Source: Boothiomyces macroporosus | Taxonomy: Eukaryota > Chytridiomycota > Chytridiomycetes > Rhizophydiales > Terramycetaceae | NCBI GenBank assembly: GCA_027604185.1 | Contig: JADGKB010000096.1 | Span: forward strand, 1 to 54,770 | Direction: 5' to 3' | Length of the DNA stretch: 54,770 nt | Part shown: piece by piece, positions 11,842-22,572 of the stretch | How positions within the stretch are numbered: position 1 is the first letter of the stretch | Layout of the letters: the number at the start of each line of letters is the position of its first letter | Notes under the pieces: generated by a model | The model's input: the letters and a program-made list of their open reading frames with translations, nothing else | What the model was told of the DNA's origin: nothing | Databases searched by the model: none | Translations under genes and position numbers: made by a program

Positions 11842-12177
11842 TTCGGTTGTGAGTAAAGAAATTCAAAAGTGCCACATTCTCTGTGGTGATGCGACAAATA
11901 CGAAAAAGGAAATTCAAACTCATTGAAATTAATTGTTTGTTTTCAACTGAATTGCGATCCACGTTTTGTGTAGCGTCCTCAATATTACTAATGTCCATGC
12001 GCCATATGGAAGAGGAGGACAATCAGCTGGTCAAGAACAATTAAAAAATCCCGAGCAAAGAACAATGAGCTGTATTCAACAATAAGCTGTGTAAGATTCA
12101 AAAGAACAATGCGTGCCTGAAATTGATGGGAACAATGGAAAGTGGATATAAAGGCAAGTACTCTTTTCGGGCAAGCA
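11842..12177. other. Divergent intergenic region, no gene seen
   Basis: 336 bp between the acetyl-CoA synthetase start and a small secreted-protein gene. Presumably holds both promoters. A TATA-like ATATAAAGG sits near 12146, just before the start of the small gene. No further structure seen. Confidence 0.5.
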
Positions 12178-12360
12178 ATGCTCGGGTGGCTAGTACTTTC
12201 GCTGACTGCTGTTGCTCAATCGTTAGCAGGACAATATGTTTGCACCGATAGTTACAACTTCAACTTTTACTTGGATGATGTAAACTTCATCACTGGTTCC
12301 TGTGTGGATGGAAACTGTGTATCCCAATTGACACCTGAAGCTAATCCTTGCAGCGGGTGA
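12178..12360 (+). CDS. Small secreted Cys-rich protein with one chitin-binding-like (CBM19-type) unit
   Basis: 60-aa frame: signal peptide MLGWLVLSLTAVAQSLAG, then one Cys-rich unit (QYVCTDSYNFNFYL, FITGSCVDGNCV, NPCSG). The same four-cysteine spacing (C, CxxGxC, NPC-G) is present twice in the neighbouring secreted protein at 12859, so this looks like a single-module paralog. CBM19-type modules bind chitin in fungal secreted proteins; the assignment is by pattern only. Stop is TGA at 12358-12360. It ends right after NPCSG where the neighbour continues KANAARID, so it could be a truncated copy or have a missed last exon (GTGAAA follows at the stop). Confidence 0.5.
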   Translation: MLGWLVLSLTAVAQSLAGQYVCTDSYNFNFYLDDVNFITGSCVDGNCVSQLTPEANPCSG

Positions 12361-12858
12361 AAATAAAGATGAATTATACCACTGTTTGTCTTTGTGAATA
12401 GCAAGTCACTGATAATGGGCTTGCATTGTGCTGTTGATGGGCGTCCTTTTTGGGCGACCGTCAAAATAACACGATGAACAAAATAGTGGAATTCCATTGG
12501 ACAATTTCTATGACGGAGTAGGAACTATCATGTGGCAGTGGTTTGCGTTAGCCCGACTTTGCTATATTTGTACTATGAAACATCTTTAAAAAATAATGAG
12601 CCTTCAAGCTGGCACACATAGTGGAAATAGTACGCGGTTTTAGACCAGTGCAATAGACAAACTAGTACGACTATTTCAAACTTTACTGCTACGGACATCT
12701 CCCAAGTCTGGAGTTAGTTTCTCTGTTTCATGTCCATTTTTGATGTCTGGTGGCAACCAATAGGAGGCCCTGGTCAAAACCAACTGTTTAGACACCCCAA
12801 GTTGGGCTGCGATAGCAAACAAACACCTTAAAAACCCCCATGGCCACCAAGAGCTTTA
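12361..12858. other. Intergenic, no gene seen
   Basis: 498 bp between two co-directional secreted-protein genes. No convincing frame, with or without short introns. Likely holds the promoter of the downstream gene. Confidence 0.5.
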
Positions 12859-13710
12859 ATGTTCAAATATTTATTACTCTCACTTGCAATTGCCCAAAAC
12901 CCAACTCAAATTCAAAATGGTAAAGACGCTGCTGCTTTAGATGCTGCCAAATTCAACAACAAAGAAGGTGGAGCTTGCACGGGCACTGGAAACTTTTGCA
13001 TTGGCGATAAAGTTGGGATCTGTCAAAATGGTAAATTTACTGTAACTGCCACTTGCGGTGCTACACTGTCCTGTCAAGTACTGCCACTTGTAAATACGGC
13101 TGGTACTAGCGTAACTTGTGATACTGAAGCTGATAAATTGGCACGATTTGCTGCTGCTGGAGTTAATACTGGTTCAAATACTGGTTCAAATACTGGTGCA
13201 CAGAAAAACCAAGGTGCTGCAGACCAAACTGCCACCAGCCAAGGAAATACTAATAACCAAAATACAAACAATGCAGACACTACTGCCCATGTACCAAACT
13301 CTTTTGAATGTATCGACGATACTAGCTTCAAACTCTTTACCTCTCCTACCACTTTCATCATCAACAAATGCCCACCAGGTTTCTGTGCCACTAGAAACCC
13401 ACCAACAAAGAACCCATGTATTGGTAAAGCAAACGCTGCACGTATTGACGGAACAGAAAACAAAGGTGCTGCACCATCCAATACTGGCAACACTGGCAAT
13501 ACTGGCAATACTGGCAACTCTGCTTCACTTGCACACGTTCCAAACTCCTTTGAATGTATCGATGATACAAAGTTCAAGATGTTTACTTCTGCCACCACTT
13601 TTGTTGAAGGTAGCTGCCCACCAGGCTTCTGTGCAACTAGAAACCCACCAACAAAGAACCCATGTATTGGTAAAGCAAACGCTGCAAGAATCGACAAACA
13701 AGAAAACTAA
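12859..13710 (+). CDS. Secreted carbohydrate-binding-like protein with one N-terminal Cys domain and two CBM19-like units
   Basis: 283 aa, no intron. Short signal peptide MFKYLLLSLAIAQ, then a Cys-rich domain of about 75 residues (GGACTGTGNFCIGDKVGIC ... SCQVLPLVNTAGTSVTC) of a kind seen in many fungal secreted hydrolases, then a linker of Asn-Thr-Gly-Ser repeats. Two near-identical 50-aa modules follow: HVPNSFECIDD ... KCPPGFCATRNPPTKNPC and HVPNSFECIDD ... SCPPGFCATRNPPTKNPC, separated by an NTGNTGNTGN linker. The two modules are much more similar to each other than to the single unit at 12178, so the duplication is recent. Likely binds chitin or another wall polysaccharide outside the cell. 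The polyA-type aataaa begins at the stop; stop lies 23 bp from the convergent arrestin-like gene. Confidence 0.8.
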   Translation: MFKYLLLSLAIAQNPTQIQNGKDAAALDAAKFNNKEGGACTGTGNFCIGDKVGICQNGKFTVTATCGATLSCQVLPLVNTAGTSVTCDTEADKLARFAAAGVNTGSNTGSNTGAQKNQGAADQTATSQGNTNNQNTNNADTTAHVPNSFECIDDTSFKLFTSPTTFIINKCPPGFCATRNPPTKNPCIGKANAARIDGTENKGAAPSNTGNTGNTGNTGNSASLAHVPNSFECIDDTKFKMFTSATTFVEGSCPPGFCATRNPPTKNPCIGKANAARIDKQEN

Positions 13711-13733
13711 ATAAAAATGTACATTTGAATCAT

Positions 13734-15392
13734 TTATTCATTCGTTCCTATATCCAGCTGCGAGATTCTTAATGCTTCAATCAAATCAGGATCAGGTTTT
13801 TCCTCATTCCCCAATTCAGTATCAGCACCTTCAGCTATATCAAACAGCAGATGCTTGACATTGTTCATATGTAGTTCTAGATTACTTACGATTTCATTTG
13901 CGTTTCCAACAGGCTTGATCCACCCTTTAATCACACTTAGCGAATCTTGCATAAACAGTTTACATTCTTTCAACAGTCTAGCAACAATGGGCTCTCCTTC
14001 AGTAACTGTATAGGCGGGTGCATGCGGTACAGCCCTAATTAATAATTCCAGTTCTAGCAAAAACATATTGAACGGAACAGTTTCATTAGGCCAAGGTATT
14101 TTCTTTACATCTGTAGTCTGTAATATCAAATGTTTGGTAAATATTTCCAACTGACTGGTGAATGAATCTAGCATTTCTAATAGGAATATTGCATGATCGC
14201 TACTTTCAGTGCACATTCGGTCATTCTTGTTTGCTTCTGATCTGTATGACCGCCATTCTACCAATAGTACATTTAGACCTTCTACAGAATGCGTTAAATC
14301 TTCTATTAGCCCAGCCAATATTGGCAAGAAATGCTGTCTGGTCAATAATGTGGTGTTTGGATTCACAGCCTCATCCGCTTCAAGGTCGGTGTATGAAACT
14401 AGAAATGGAATGTTTGCTGATAGTTCTGGATAATCTTTAATAAATAGTTCTATTTTAAATTCGTATTGTATTTGTAATCCTGTTGACCCAGGCACCAAGT
14501 CAGAGTACTCTGTAGAAGATACCAGTGTACTGGTAGGGTCATCTAGACCTTTTACTTGAGCCATAGAAGGTAAATCAAACTTGTCAACCGATAAAACCAT
14601 CGTCTGTTTCCCACCGTGAGTATATAAAGGAGGCGCTGGCTCATCCAGAACCAAAAAAACATTTTTGAAATTGAAATGAGTGGAAGATACTGCCTGGTAT
14701 ACAATCTTTTGCTTCAGATGCACTTTGATCCGCTCTATTTGGTGCTGTGCCATGTCAGTCAAATCAATCTGCATTTCAATTGGATCCAAAGATCTGATGG
14801 GGTTCCGCAACTGGACACTGGCTTTCAAGATAGTATTATTAAAGAGTTTGTCTATTTGGTATTTTACAGATGACCTCCTATTGAGGGCATAAGAGATACA
14901 GTATCTAGTAGGCGGTTTGGTGTACTTGTATCCAACATGAAACGATATCCCCGTCTTTGACTGAATCTTCATATTATCAGATTGCGGAATATTTCCAAAG
15001 ATCTCTGCAACAAATCCATACACTTTCCAGTACACTCCGTGCTCTTGATCAAAGTCAAAAGTGGGAAACAGTGCTTTTGAGCCAAACCGAAATCTGAACC
15101 CAAATTTCCCGTCCTCTATTTTAACAGCTTTCTGATATTCATTATAAATAATTTTCGTAGTAGTAATTCCCACTGACGTTTTAAACACAAATCTGCATTC
15201 TAGTTGTACTATTGGAACCAAGTCTGATTTTGTTAATAGGAATCCAGCCATGTCTGGCCACTGCTTCCCGTCGACGGATATCAAGGTCCGTCTATTCAGA
15301 AACAGAGAGACTATGTTGTCTTTACTGTGTGAACCCAAGAGAACGGTTTCTCTTTCAATTTCCTCCATAAAATTAAAAATTTTTGTTTTCAT
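13734..15392 (-). CDS. Arrestin-fold protein (alpha-arrestin-like)
   Basis: 552 aa without introns. An N-terminal beta-rich half (FLNRRTLISVDGKQWPDMAG, VPIVQLECRFVF) precedes a segment typical of arrestin C domains: ILKASVQLRNPIRSLDPIEM ... IERIKVHLKQKIVY, reaching FKIELFIKDYPELSANIPFLV at about residue 350. The last 170 residues are predicted helical with no arrestin homology. Alpha-arrestins are adaptors that bring ubiquitin ligases to membrane cargo for endocytosis; no PPxY ligase-binding motif is seen, so that role is not shown. Start at ATG 15392; a second in-frame ATG lies eight codons in (MEEIERE). Assignment rests on fold-level pattern rather than a sharp motif. Confidence 0.65.
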   Translation of the reverse strand: MKTKIFNFMEEIERETVLLGSHSKDNIVSLFLNRRTLISVDGKQWPDMAGFLLTKSDLVPIVQLECRFVFKTSVGITTTKIIYNEYQKAVKIEDGKFGFRFRFGSKALFPTFDFDQEHGVYWKVYGFVAEIFGNIPQSDNMKIQSKTGISFHVGYKYTKPPTRYCISYALNRRSSVKYQIDKLFNNTILKASVQLRNPIRSLDPIEMQIDLTDMAQHQIERIKVHLKQKIVYQAVSSTHFNFKNVFLVLDEPAPPLYTHGGKQTMVLSVDKFDLPSMAQVKGLDDPTSTLVSSTEYSDLVPGSTGLQIQYEFKIELFIKDYPELSANIPFLVSYTDLEADEAVNPNTTLLTRQHFLPILAGLIEDLTHSVEGLNVLLVEWRSYRSEANKNDRMCTESSDHAIFLLEMLDSFTSQLEIFTKHLILQTTDVKKIPWPNETVPFNMFLLELELLIRAVPHAPAYTVTEGEPIVARLLKECKLFMQDSLSVIKGWIKPVGNANEIVSNLELHMNNVKHLLFDIAEGADTELGNEEKPDPDLIEALRISQLDIGTNE

Positions 15393-15672
15393 TTCGCTTT
15401 AATTGGTCTGGTGCCAACTGGTCATACGACTAGCTACTGTTGACTCTGAGATTCAACTAATTCCAAGAGTCGAAAGAGAGATTGAGTAGAGATGATTGGT
15501 CAACTGATCATCAATTTGAACTGGCCGTTTGACAAAAATATCCACAGCTGCTGCCTTTTGGGTAATAGGTTGAAATTTATAGGAAGGCTTGGATATTAAA
15601 CTAAAAATGTAACTTGATCAGCCAAAAGTAGAGTATTAAGAACAGCAGCCAATTAGGTGTATAGTTTTCAGA

Positions 15673-16891
15673 ATGGCCAACAGACTTTTCCCATTCATGA
15701 ATAAACTCTTTGAATCTAAATCTGAAATTCCAGGTGAAAACGTGCTGCACACAGTGTCAAATGTAGGACTGTACGATGGAAACGACAAACTGGAAGATTA
15801 CTCTAACGGAACAGTTACAATTACTTCACACCGGATAATTTATGATCCGAAAAACTCTTTGGGTCCAGTTCAAATCCTGCTTTCAAGGATCACCAGTCAC
15901 TCTACATTTGCTGGATTCATGCTCCAGTCTCCCAAAATAATTTTAACCCTTAAACAAGTACTGGTTTACGATTGGACGTGTCAAGTTTGCAATAATTTCA
16001 ATAATGTAATAACCAATAACATAGGGGAATAAATGCTTCAATTGCGGGGTAAGTCGACCTGATATTCCTGCTCAATGCAAAGTGTGTACATTTATCAATC
16101 AACAAGAAGATCAAAATTGCCAAATGTGTGGTAATTCCCTTCAAGTTGAACAGTTTGTGTTAAAGATATCTTTACGGTCAGGTGATTACTATTAACAAAG
16201 GCGGATTGCAAGAAACAGTGAATGCACTGGAAAAAGCGCTTTCTGATAAGCAATGGTTAAAGAAGGAAATTGGAGTTTCTTCAATCTTGAACAAAAAACA
16301 ACAAGAACAAAAGAAGATGAATGAAATGAATGAATCATTTTCTGATCTAAAAACACTGATGGAAAAAGCAGGCGAAATGACGAGACTAGCTGATTTAATT
16401 ACTTCAAAGTTAGGTGTGTGTTATTTAATTCAGGAACTGAACACGACGAATTTACTAATAGCTTGGCTCAATTCGGTGTGAACGTTCAATCAACTGGAAA
16501 TTATCATTCACAACTCTCTTTGGAAATTAATGAATTCTTGGTAAAGAGAAATGAAAATATCTTGACTCTATGTGATTTATACTGTCTATATAACCGAGTG
16601 AGAGGAATAGCACTCATTTCACCTACCGACTTACTGAAAGCTTGTCTATTACTAGACAAGGAATATATACTAAAAGAATTCTCTAGTGGGTTGAAAATAG
16701 TACAAAGAAAGGATGATGACTGCGTAGAACGAATAATCAAGGAAGCTGATGGGGATAGTGTTGGAAGTCTAGCTAAACGGATTGGATTATCTCTCTTGAT
16801 TGTCAAAGAAGGACTAACACAGGGAATTACAAGTGGGCAACTAGTAATTGATTCTATAGATTCAACATATTACAAAAATATATTTCTATAA
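15673..16891 (+). CDS. VPS36: ESCRT-II subunit Vps36
   Basis: 386 aa in four exons; introns 16006-16024 (GTAATAACCAATAACATAG), 16182-16200 (GTGATTACTATTAACAAAG) and 16414-16433 (20 nt). N-terminal GLUE (split PH) domain, interrupted after about residue 100 by two zinc-finger-like CxxC pairs (WTCQVCNNFNN, CFNCG, CKVC, CQMCG), then the GLUE end (KISLRSGGLQETVNALEKAL). The C-terminal winged-helix part reads LAKRIGLSLLIVKEGL, the Vps36 EAP45 signature. ESCRT-II sorts ubiquitinated cargo into multivesicular bodies; GLUE binds phosphoinositides and, in yeast, NZF fingers inserted in GLUE bind ubiquitin and ESCRT-I. The finger arrangement here follows the yeast type. Starts 281 bp from the divergent arrestin-like gene. 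Confidence 0.92.
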
Positions 16892-16912
16892 TTCTCCGAT
16901 TTCGCGTTAAAA

Positions 16913-18584
16913 ATGCTCTGTGAATGTGGAACTACTAATGTAGAAGGAGCAAAATTCTGCGCTCGCTGTGGCTCTAAACTCAAACTTAATAGGTGTTGGT
17001 GATGGCAGTGATGAAGTAATTGGGCAAAAAGGTGTTGGAGGTCAAGACTCTATGCGTTTTCAGCAATCCCTATTGTTGGTCAAAATGTTCCTTTAAATGC
17101 TCGCGCGTTAAATCAGCCTCAAGCTGGATCATTACCAAACGGACAGTATAACTTGCCACAGCCAAATGCAGGTAATCAAGGTTACTATCAAGCACAAAGT
17201 ATGCAGAACTCAAACCAAGGGTACTCTTTGCCTACATCTTCTAGCCAATCGAATTTAAGGCAAACCAGCCATTTGGAACTGCAATTTTACCCCTCAGGCT
17301 GCTCAAACTGTAGATAGAATATCCCAAATAGTCTGGCACTAATGTCCTTGCTCCTCAACCTACCAATCAGGTTGGTCAGCTGTCAGCCTATAACACCACC
17401 CTTAATGAATCCAACGTGAATCACATTATGCAACAGGGACAGCTAGCCGGCTCAAATCAAGAAGCACCACAAAGTACTAATTATAACCCAGATATTCCTG
17501 CAAACTACATAGCTAAAACACCACCAGTGAATAATTCAAGCAACTTGGAAAATGTATCATCGGCTCGTCCAGCTGTTCAAACAGATACTACAGGTTTGAA
17601 TTATCTAATTAAAGAGGTAGTAGGCTGGGGTATGTTGATCCATCGCTGCAGATGTACGCGCAACCAGCACAAAACAAACTTCAGCAGCACTATGAAAGAC
17701 AGCAGGTTAAACAAATGCTATCAAATGGTACATATACCCCCACCATCCAACATTCCCAGAGTCCAAACGCCCCCCAAATCCGATGCAGACACAGACAGCT
17801 GGTATGCAACCCCAATATGCAAAAGACTACAATTCTAAACCTCAGGCGAATACACAAAATATGACGAATCAAGGTCCAAAGCAAGATATAAGCAAACCTA
17901 TTCAGCAACCGCTTCCAGATGAGGTTTATGATGATTTGGAACCAGGCAAGAAATTTATGGTCAATGTAAACCCAAATGATCCAAAAGCCAAAGACTATGA
18001 AATTTCCCAAATGGAAATAATTTGAAGTGAAGCTGAAAAAAGCAAAGAAAACAGGACCGAGCGAGGGTGAGAATCAATCAAGTCAACCGCTAATGGAGCC
18101 AGTGTACCAACCACCAATGAAACCAGCCTACCAACCACCGCCTTTGCAACAATCAAAAGACAGAAAGTTCCATTTCTGGATTGGGGTTCTAGTAACTGTA
18201 TTTTTCCTATAGTATCTACCATCGCTATCTCTTGCATAAAGACACCAAAGTCACCATACGCTAGCAGCAGTCGTGTATTTAATTGAAGCTGCTGCAGCAT
18301 TCATAATCTGTTTCTTGATCTTATGCTGCTCAATGCCAAACCGTACTAATTACGTATTTGGGAATAACAATCCTCTCTATACTAACGCAATGACAGCCTA
18401 CACCAATTGCAATTACCTGTCAATGTCGCTGGGCATTTTCGTTGGTCTGGTTACATTGCTGACTTTGATCTTGTCCTTGAATTTTGCTCTGAAAGCAAAG
18501 AAATCGCTTGCGACAGTCAATAAAACAATTGTTTCCCCACTTTACCATGGTTCAAGTTTGAATTCCAGCCGGGCACTGATTTGA
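16913..18584 (+). CDS. Zinc-ribbon, Gln/Pro-rich, multi-TM protein (exon structure unresolved)
   Basis: Starts 21 bp after the Vps36 stop with MLCECGTTNVEGAKFCARCG, a four-Cys zinc ribbon. Downstream, short open blocks in all three frames are rich in Gln, Asn and Pro (ARALNQPQAGSLPNGQYNLP; QMYAQPAQNKLQQHYERQQV; EPVYQPPMKPAYQPPPLQQ), then a Lys-rich stretch and three hydrophobic segments (FHFWIGVLVTVFF; AAAAFIICFLILCC; LGIFVGLVTLLTLILSL). Plausible short introns: 17062-17084 (23 nt) and one starting at 17594. A frame change near 17770 sits beside a run of six C, so either an intron or a sequencing slip. I could not join all blocks, and two genes are possible. Zinc ribbon plus disordered linker plus membrane anchor is seen; function unknown. 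Confidence 0.5.
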
Positions 18585-19468
18585 TTTTTAATATTGCGGT
18601 AGACTGGGGCAGTCTGTTCCTTGTAACTATCATTTAAAATTATTGCACAAACAAAACAACCACAGGCCCTGTAGCATGGCCTATATTCTTTTAATGGCGA
18701 CGCATTCCACCAGCGAGTATTAACATTGTAATTAAATACGTGTAGACCCAGTTTTGGCCACCAGCTTGCTCTGGGGTTTGAGCCCAGACAAGGCCGATCC
18801 CGTCATGGGCGTCTTTGAAAGAAAAAAGCAACCAGATTTAGAAACTAAAGACGAGTATAATTAATTTTACAAGTAAAGTTTTCGCTGAAAAGAAAGATAG
18901 TGCGAGATTTTCTATATCAATAAAGCTGGGATCCAGTTTAAATACCATAAAGGTTACATGTCCCAACCCTACCTGCCATTTTAGACCTTCAAAAGAATTT
19001 CCTGGGACTTGAAAAAGACTTGGGTAAATTCTCTTTTTAATTTACGAGCATCAAGGGCTTGAAAGGTTGCTTTGATTGTGTATACAAAGAAATCAAATGC
19101 TTTTTAATCTTTTGAGTTTCCACAGGCTTATTTTGGTTGTTTCACAGTTGTTGACCCTGCCTCAGGAGAGCAAGCAGTCCCTTGAAATTATGCGGCCAAT
19201 ATTGGTTTATGGTGTTTAATCAGTCATCAAGTGGGCCAGTCATAGCGGGTAGCACAAGCTCCACCTGCTATGCGCAACACCATTTTTTCGATAATTATGA
19301 GTTCATTTGTGGTTTAAAAGCACTCTTTAGGTGAATTTGTTTCAGCAGGCTGGGCTTGGATCGCCTGTCATTCTGTCAACATTTCAACCAATAATCGAAA
19401 ATCTTGAATGTCACATTTGTGACAGATCAAAACACTTAAAAATTCAGCGATTTTCAAATTTGGCAACG
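18585..19468. other. Intergenic, no gene seen
   Basis: 884 bp upstream of the first GTPase-homeodomain gene. No convincing frame or RNA gene. A 5-bp stem (CTGGG/CCCAG) with a 7-nt loop near 18775 looks like a tRNA T arm but has no other tRNA parts. One of the longest gaps in an otherwise tight window, so it may hold extended regulatory sequence. Confidence 0.45.
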
Positions 19469-21106
19469 ATGAACGAGTTGAAGACGATTCTCATAATCGG
19501 ACCAAGGTCCTCTGGTAAGTCCAGTATTGGAAATTTATTATATTGCGAAGCTATTTCGAAGCTTCCTGTGAGAAACTCTTTTCAAACAGGACCAACAAAA
19601 TCTAATACTGGATACCATATCATCGACTCGCTGGAATCAAAACGCACGATAATCGATACGCAGGGTATGGACCAGTTTAGCACCATGCAGAATGTGACGG
19701 AAGCCTTAACGGACCTGAAGAAATCGCCCTCTCCATACTTGAATTCCATACTATTTGTATTGCCGTTTGGGAGGATACCAGACTCTACGTTTCAAATATT
19801 TCAAAGATGCACGCAGCTGTTCTCTGGATTGAATAGAATTTTCAGTATAGTGTTTACAAACTGCTTTCACATGGCCAAGTCAAGGAACGAACAGCAAGTA
19901 TGGATCCAAATGCAAAAAGCCGACCCTCGGTTCATGGAAATGTACACCTTCTGCGAAAAGCGTGTGGTGTTTATAGAAAATCCTCCCTACGATACATGCG
20001 CTGACGACCAAGAATTGCGCTTTGATACTGTAAATGTGCAAGAAAGCAAAAACACTCTTGATCAGCTGCTTTATTCGATTGACGGAAAAGTTGCGCTGGC
20101 GGATATCGACTTTAACCAGGAGTTTGTTTCAAATTCCAGCACTCCGAAAATTGGTTTCATAATCCATACGGATGATTTCCAAAGCAGGCCTGCATCTCCA
20201 TTGTACGATAGAAGAGCCTTTGATGTAGAGCATAAGCCAGAGACTCTTGTAAACTCGCCTAGAATGGATGGCTATGGAGTAAATCCACGGCCGTATGAAT
20301 CACCATTACCAACCTCACCTTACAATGCTCCTAGACCAGTAATTAAATCAAAAACCCTTATTGATAGAAATTTAAAGCTGCCAAGTATCAGGTCTATCGA
20401 CGGGTTGAACCAGCAACTTCCCACTTTGGCACCTTCTCTCCATGGCTCTCCGCACGGCTCTCCTGTAATACATCGTACACCTATAACTCCTGGGAGTTAC
20501 TCAGGCTCTCCAAGGACTGGAGGAACGCCAACTAGCCAGTATAGAGATGAAAGTGCTGCAGCATCGTTAATGACGTTTAAAAACTCAAAGTACGACGGCC
20601 ATAGCTCTGATGAAAGCCAAGAAGTTATTCCAAGCAAGAAACGGCCACCACCAGATAATGTTCAGCTCAGTTACAAAGGCAGGTCCAATGGGAATAAAAG
20701 AGGTCGCCAGAACCACACTTATAAACAGAACGAGCTCTTGAAAGATTGGATGCAGGCTCATCGATCTAACCCATATCCTACTGAAGAAGAAAAACTTCAG
20801 CTGATGAAAGAAACTGGGCTTACCTTGATGCAAGTAAATACATGGTTCATCAATGCCCGTCGTAGATTCCTCATTAAATCTGTTCCTACAAAGGAAATTC
20901 CTGACGAAAGCACCGAACAGATTCTTTTGCAATGGATGCTAGAGAATTTGAGCAATCCATATCCAGACGAAGATACAAAAGAAGAAATGTGTGGAAAGCG
21001 CCGCTGGGAAAAGAACAATTTGAACGCTTGGTTGACGTTTGTTCGTAAAAAGTACCTCGTAATGAATGACGGTGTTTGGGAAAGAATCAAAGAGGAAAGT
21101 AAATAA
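19469..21106 (+). CDS. AIG1-like GTPase fused to two TALE homeodomains
   Basis: 545 aa in one uninterrupted frame from ATG 19469 (the frame stays open upstream, with no better ATG). Residues 6-200 are a P-loop GTPase of AIG1/septin-like type: G1 [10 protein letters not shown]3 DTQGMD, and an ILFVLPFG core strand. The G4 position reads TNCFHM, not TKxD. A 200-residue Pro/Ser-rich linker follows ([26 protein letters not shown]). Residues about 408-468 are a TALE homeodomain: basic [11 protein letters not shown], the NPYP loop extension, and recognition helix [13 protein letters not shown] second, divergent homeodomain at about 481-530 keeps [13 protein letters not shown] and [13 protein letters not shown]. 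Likely a nuclear DNA-binding protein whose N-terminal switch is unexplained. Paralog at 21429. The fusion is seen directly, not predicted by splicing. Confidence 0.85.
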   Translation: MNELKTILIIGPRSSGKSSIGNLLYCEAISKLPVRNSFQTGPTKSNTGYHIIDSLESKRTIIDTQGMDQFSTMQNVTEALTDLKKSPSPYLNSILFVLPFGRIPDSTFQIFQRCTQLFSGLNRIFSIVFTNCFHMAKSRNEQQVWIQMQKADPRFMEMYTFCEKRVVFIENPPYDTCADDQELRFDTVNVQESKNTLDQLLYSIDGKVALADIDFNQEFVSNSSTPKIGFIIHTDDFQSRPASPLYDRRAFDVEHKPETLVNSPRMDGYGVNPRPYESPLPTSPYNAPRPVIKSKTLIDRNLKLPSIRSIDGLNQQLPTLAPSLHGSPHGSPVIHRTPITPGSYSGSPRTGGTPTSQYRDESAAASLMTFKNSKYDGHSSDESQEVIPSKKRPPPDNVQLSYKGRSNGNKRGRQNHTYKQNELLKDWMQAHRSNPYPTEEEKLQLMKETGLTLMQVNTWFINARRRFLIKSVPTKEIPDESTEQILLQWMLENLSNPYPDEDTKEEMCGKRRWEKNNLNAWLTFVRKKYLVMNDGVWERIKEESK

Positions 21107-21428
21107 ATTAATTCGCACGTTAAAATTTCAAATGCCAGATTGGTCGCTGATCAGATATTTTGATTTGACAATTTAATTACGATTGCTGTAAAAGTCAAAG
21201 TCAAAATGTCACACCAGTGGCTCATTTGAAAAGAAGAAATTTCGGAAAGGAAATTCTATTTCAAGGACAAAACCACTTTGTTATAATCCGCTGGATAGAA
21301 GCGGATCTCTATCTACCTGGAACATCAGTGTATTGACTCTCTTCTTCTTTAGAGAGCATTTTGCTTTTTGTATTTTGTGACAGTGGCTGGGCGTGTCATG
21401 ATTCAAACAGTAGAAAAATTTCAACTAA
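21107..21428. other. Spacer between tandem GTPase-homeodomain genes
   Basis: 322 bp, AT-rich, no frame. Expected to hold the terminator of the first gene and promoter of the second. Confidence 0.5.
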
Positions 21429-22513
21429 ATGAAGACTATCTTGCTCTTAGGAAGCGCAGGGTCGGGCAAATCCACCATAGGAAACCTCCTAATTTCAAAT
21501 TCTTTTCCTGTCAATAATTCAACTCTGCCTTGTACACAGTCAGTATCTATAAAATCGCTTGGCAGCTTGACTGTAATTGACACTCCGCCTGATTTCAAAT
21601 CAAAACTTGGACAGCAAATCGATTGTTTATTATTTGTAATCAACGTTAGACATATACTATCATCAGACCTGCAGTATTACACTAGAATCGCAGAGCATAT
21701 ACCAAGTGGGATAATTTTCACTCACTGCTGTCATTTTGGAGCAACAAAGTTTTCAAACGAGACGCTAGGTGGGTCAGTGAAAAAGAGCGACTTGCTTGAG
21801 CAACGTCAAAAAGAATGGCTGGAGGTACAATGCGAAAACAGAGAGTTTATGAATCTGATCGATAAATGCAAAACAGAAACTGGGTACAGAATCGCTTATG
21901 TTGAAAACGGAATTGAAAAGCGATACCTAGAAAAGTCTCTTGGTGCCAGAATTGCTGTTCAAAACCTGGTCGACCAGTTGCCTTCATCACCTACAAACTA
22001 CGACCGCTTAATAGATATCCAGCATGAACTATTCAACCCTGCCGACAAACTTGCTTATAGAATCATATCGATTCCTCAAATCGAGGAATCGGCCATCAAT
22101 ACTTTGCTTACCTTATCAGGAAGCCAAGAGACTTTGAACGAATTTAATACCAAAATCAAGATTGAAAATATCAAAAAGAGACGACTAGCTACTCCTCCTG
22201 TGAAACAAGTCAAATCTCTTCCAAAGACAAATTATCATGAGAGTGATCAGGAAGATGACTCTGAAGAGGTAGAGAAAAAGAAAAAGAGGCCTGAAAAGGA
22301 CGACGGAAACAGGAAAAGGAGGAGAAACTACTCTAGCGATATACATGATATCCTGAAACAGTGGTTCTTTTCTAATAGTAAGGCTTGGTTAACCTAGTTA
22401 ATGATCCATACCCTACTGATCAAGAGAAGCGCCAACTGGCAGCAAAAACCAATCTTACTATGAGTCAGTTGAACAACTGGTTCATCAATGCTCGTCGACG
22501 CCTAATAAATTAA
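21429..22513 (+). CDS. AIG1-like GTPase fused to a TALE homeodomain (paralog of the 19469 gene)
   Basis: 354 aa in two exons; intron 22378-22397 (GTAAGGCTTGGTTAACCTAG). N-terminal GTPase with G1 GSAGSGKST at residues 8-16 followed by IGNLL, as in the upstream paralog ([11 protein letters not shown]). The G3 position is DTPPDF, so the usual Gly is lost, and G4 reads THCCHF. These changes suggest weak or no GTP hydrolysis. A shorter linker ends in a basic tract ([17 protein letters not shown]), likely a nuclear localisation signal. The homeodomain occupies the last 55 residues: [15 protein letters not shown], then [19 protein letters not shown]. The intron splits the TALE loop region, and without it the homeodomain appears truncated. 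There is no second homeodomain. Ends 59 bp from the convergent chitinase stop. Confidence 0.85.
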
Positions 22514-22572
22514 CATGTCCATCAAGTATAGCAAATGCAAATAATATATTAAGTACAATGAATATTCCAAGT

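Noticed and set aside
17755..17790. A sequencing frameshift at the C run in the zinc-ribbon gene.
   Set aside because: Cannot be told from a short intron here; left as unresolved rather than claimed.
18765..18790. tRNA-like T arm (CTGGG stem, 7-nt loop).
   Set aside because: No acceptor stem, D arm or anticodon arm around it.
19469..21106. GTPase-homeodomain fusion as a gene-prediction artefact.
   Set aside because: No intron is needed in the first gene, and the paralog has the same order.
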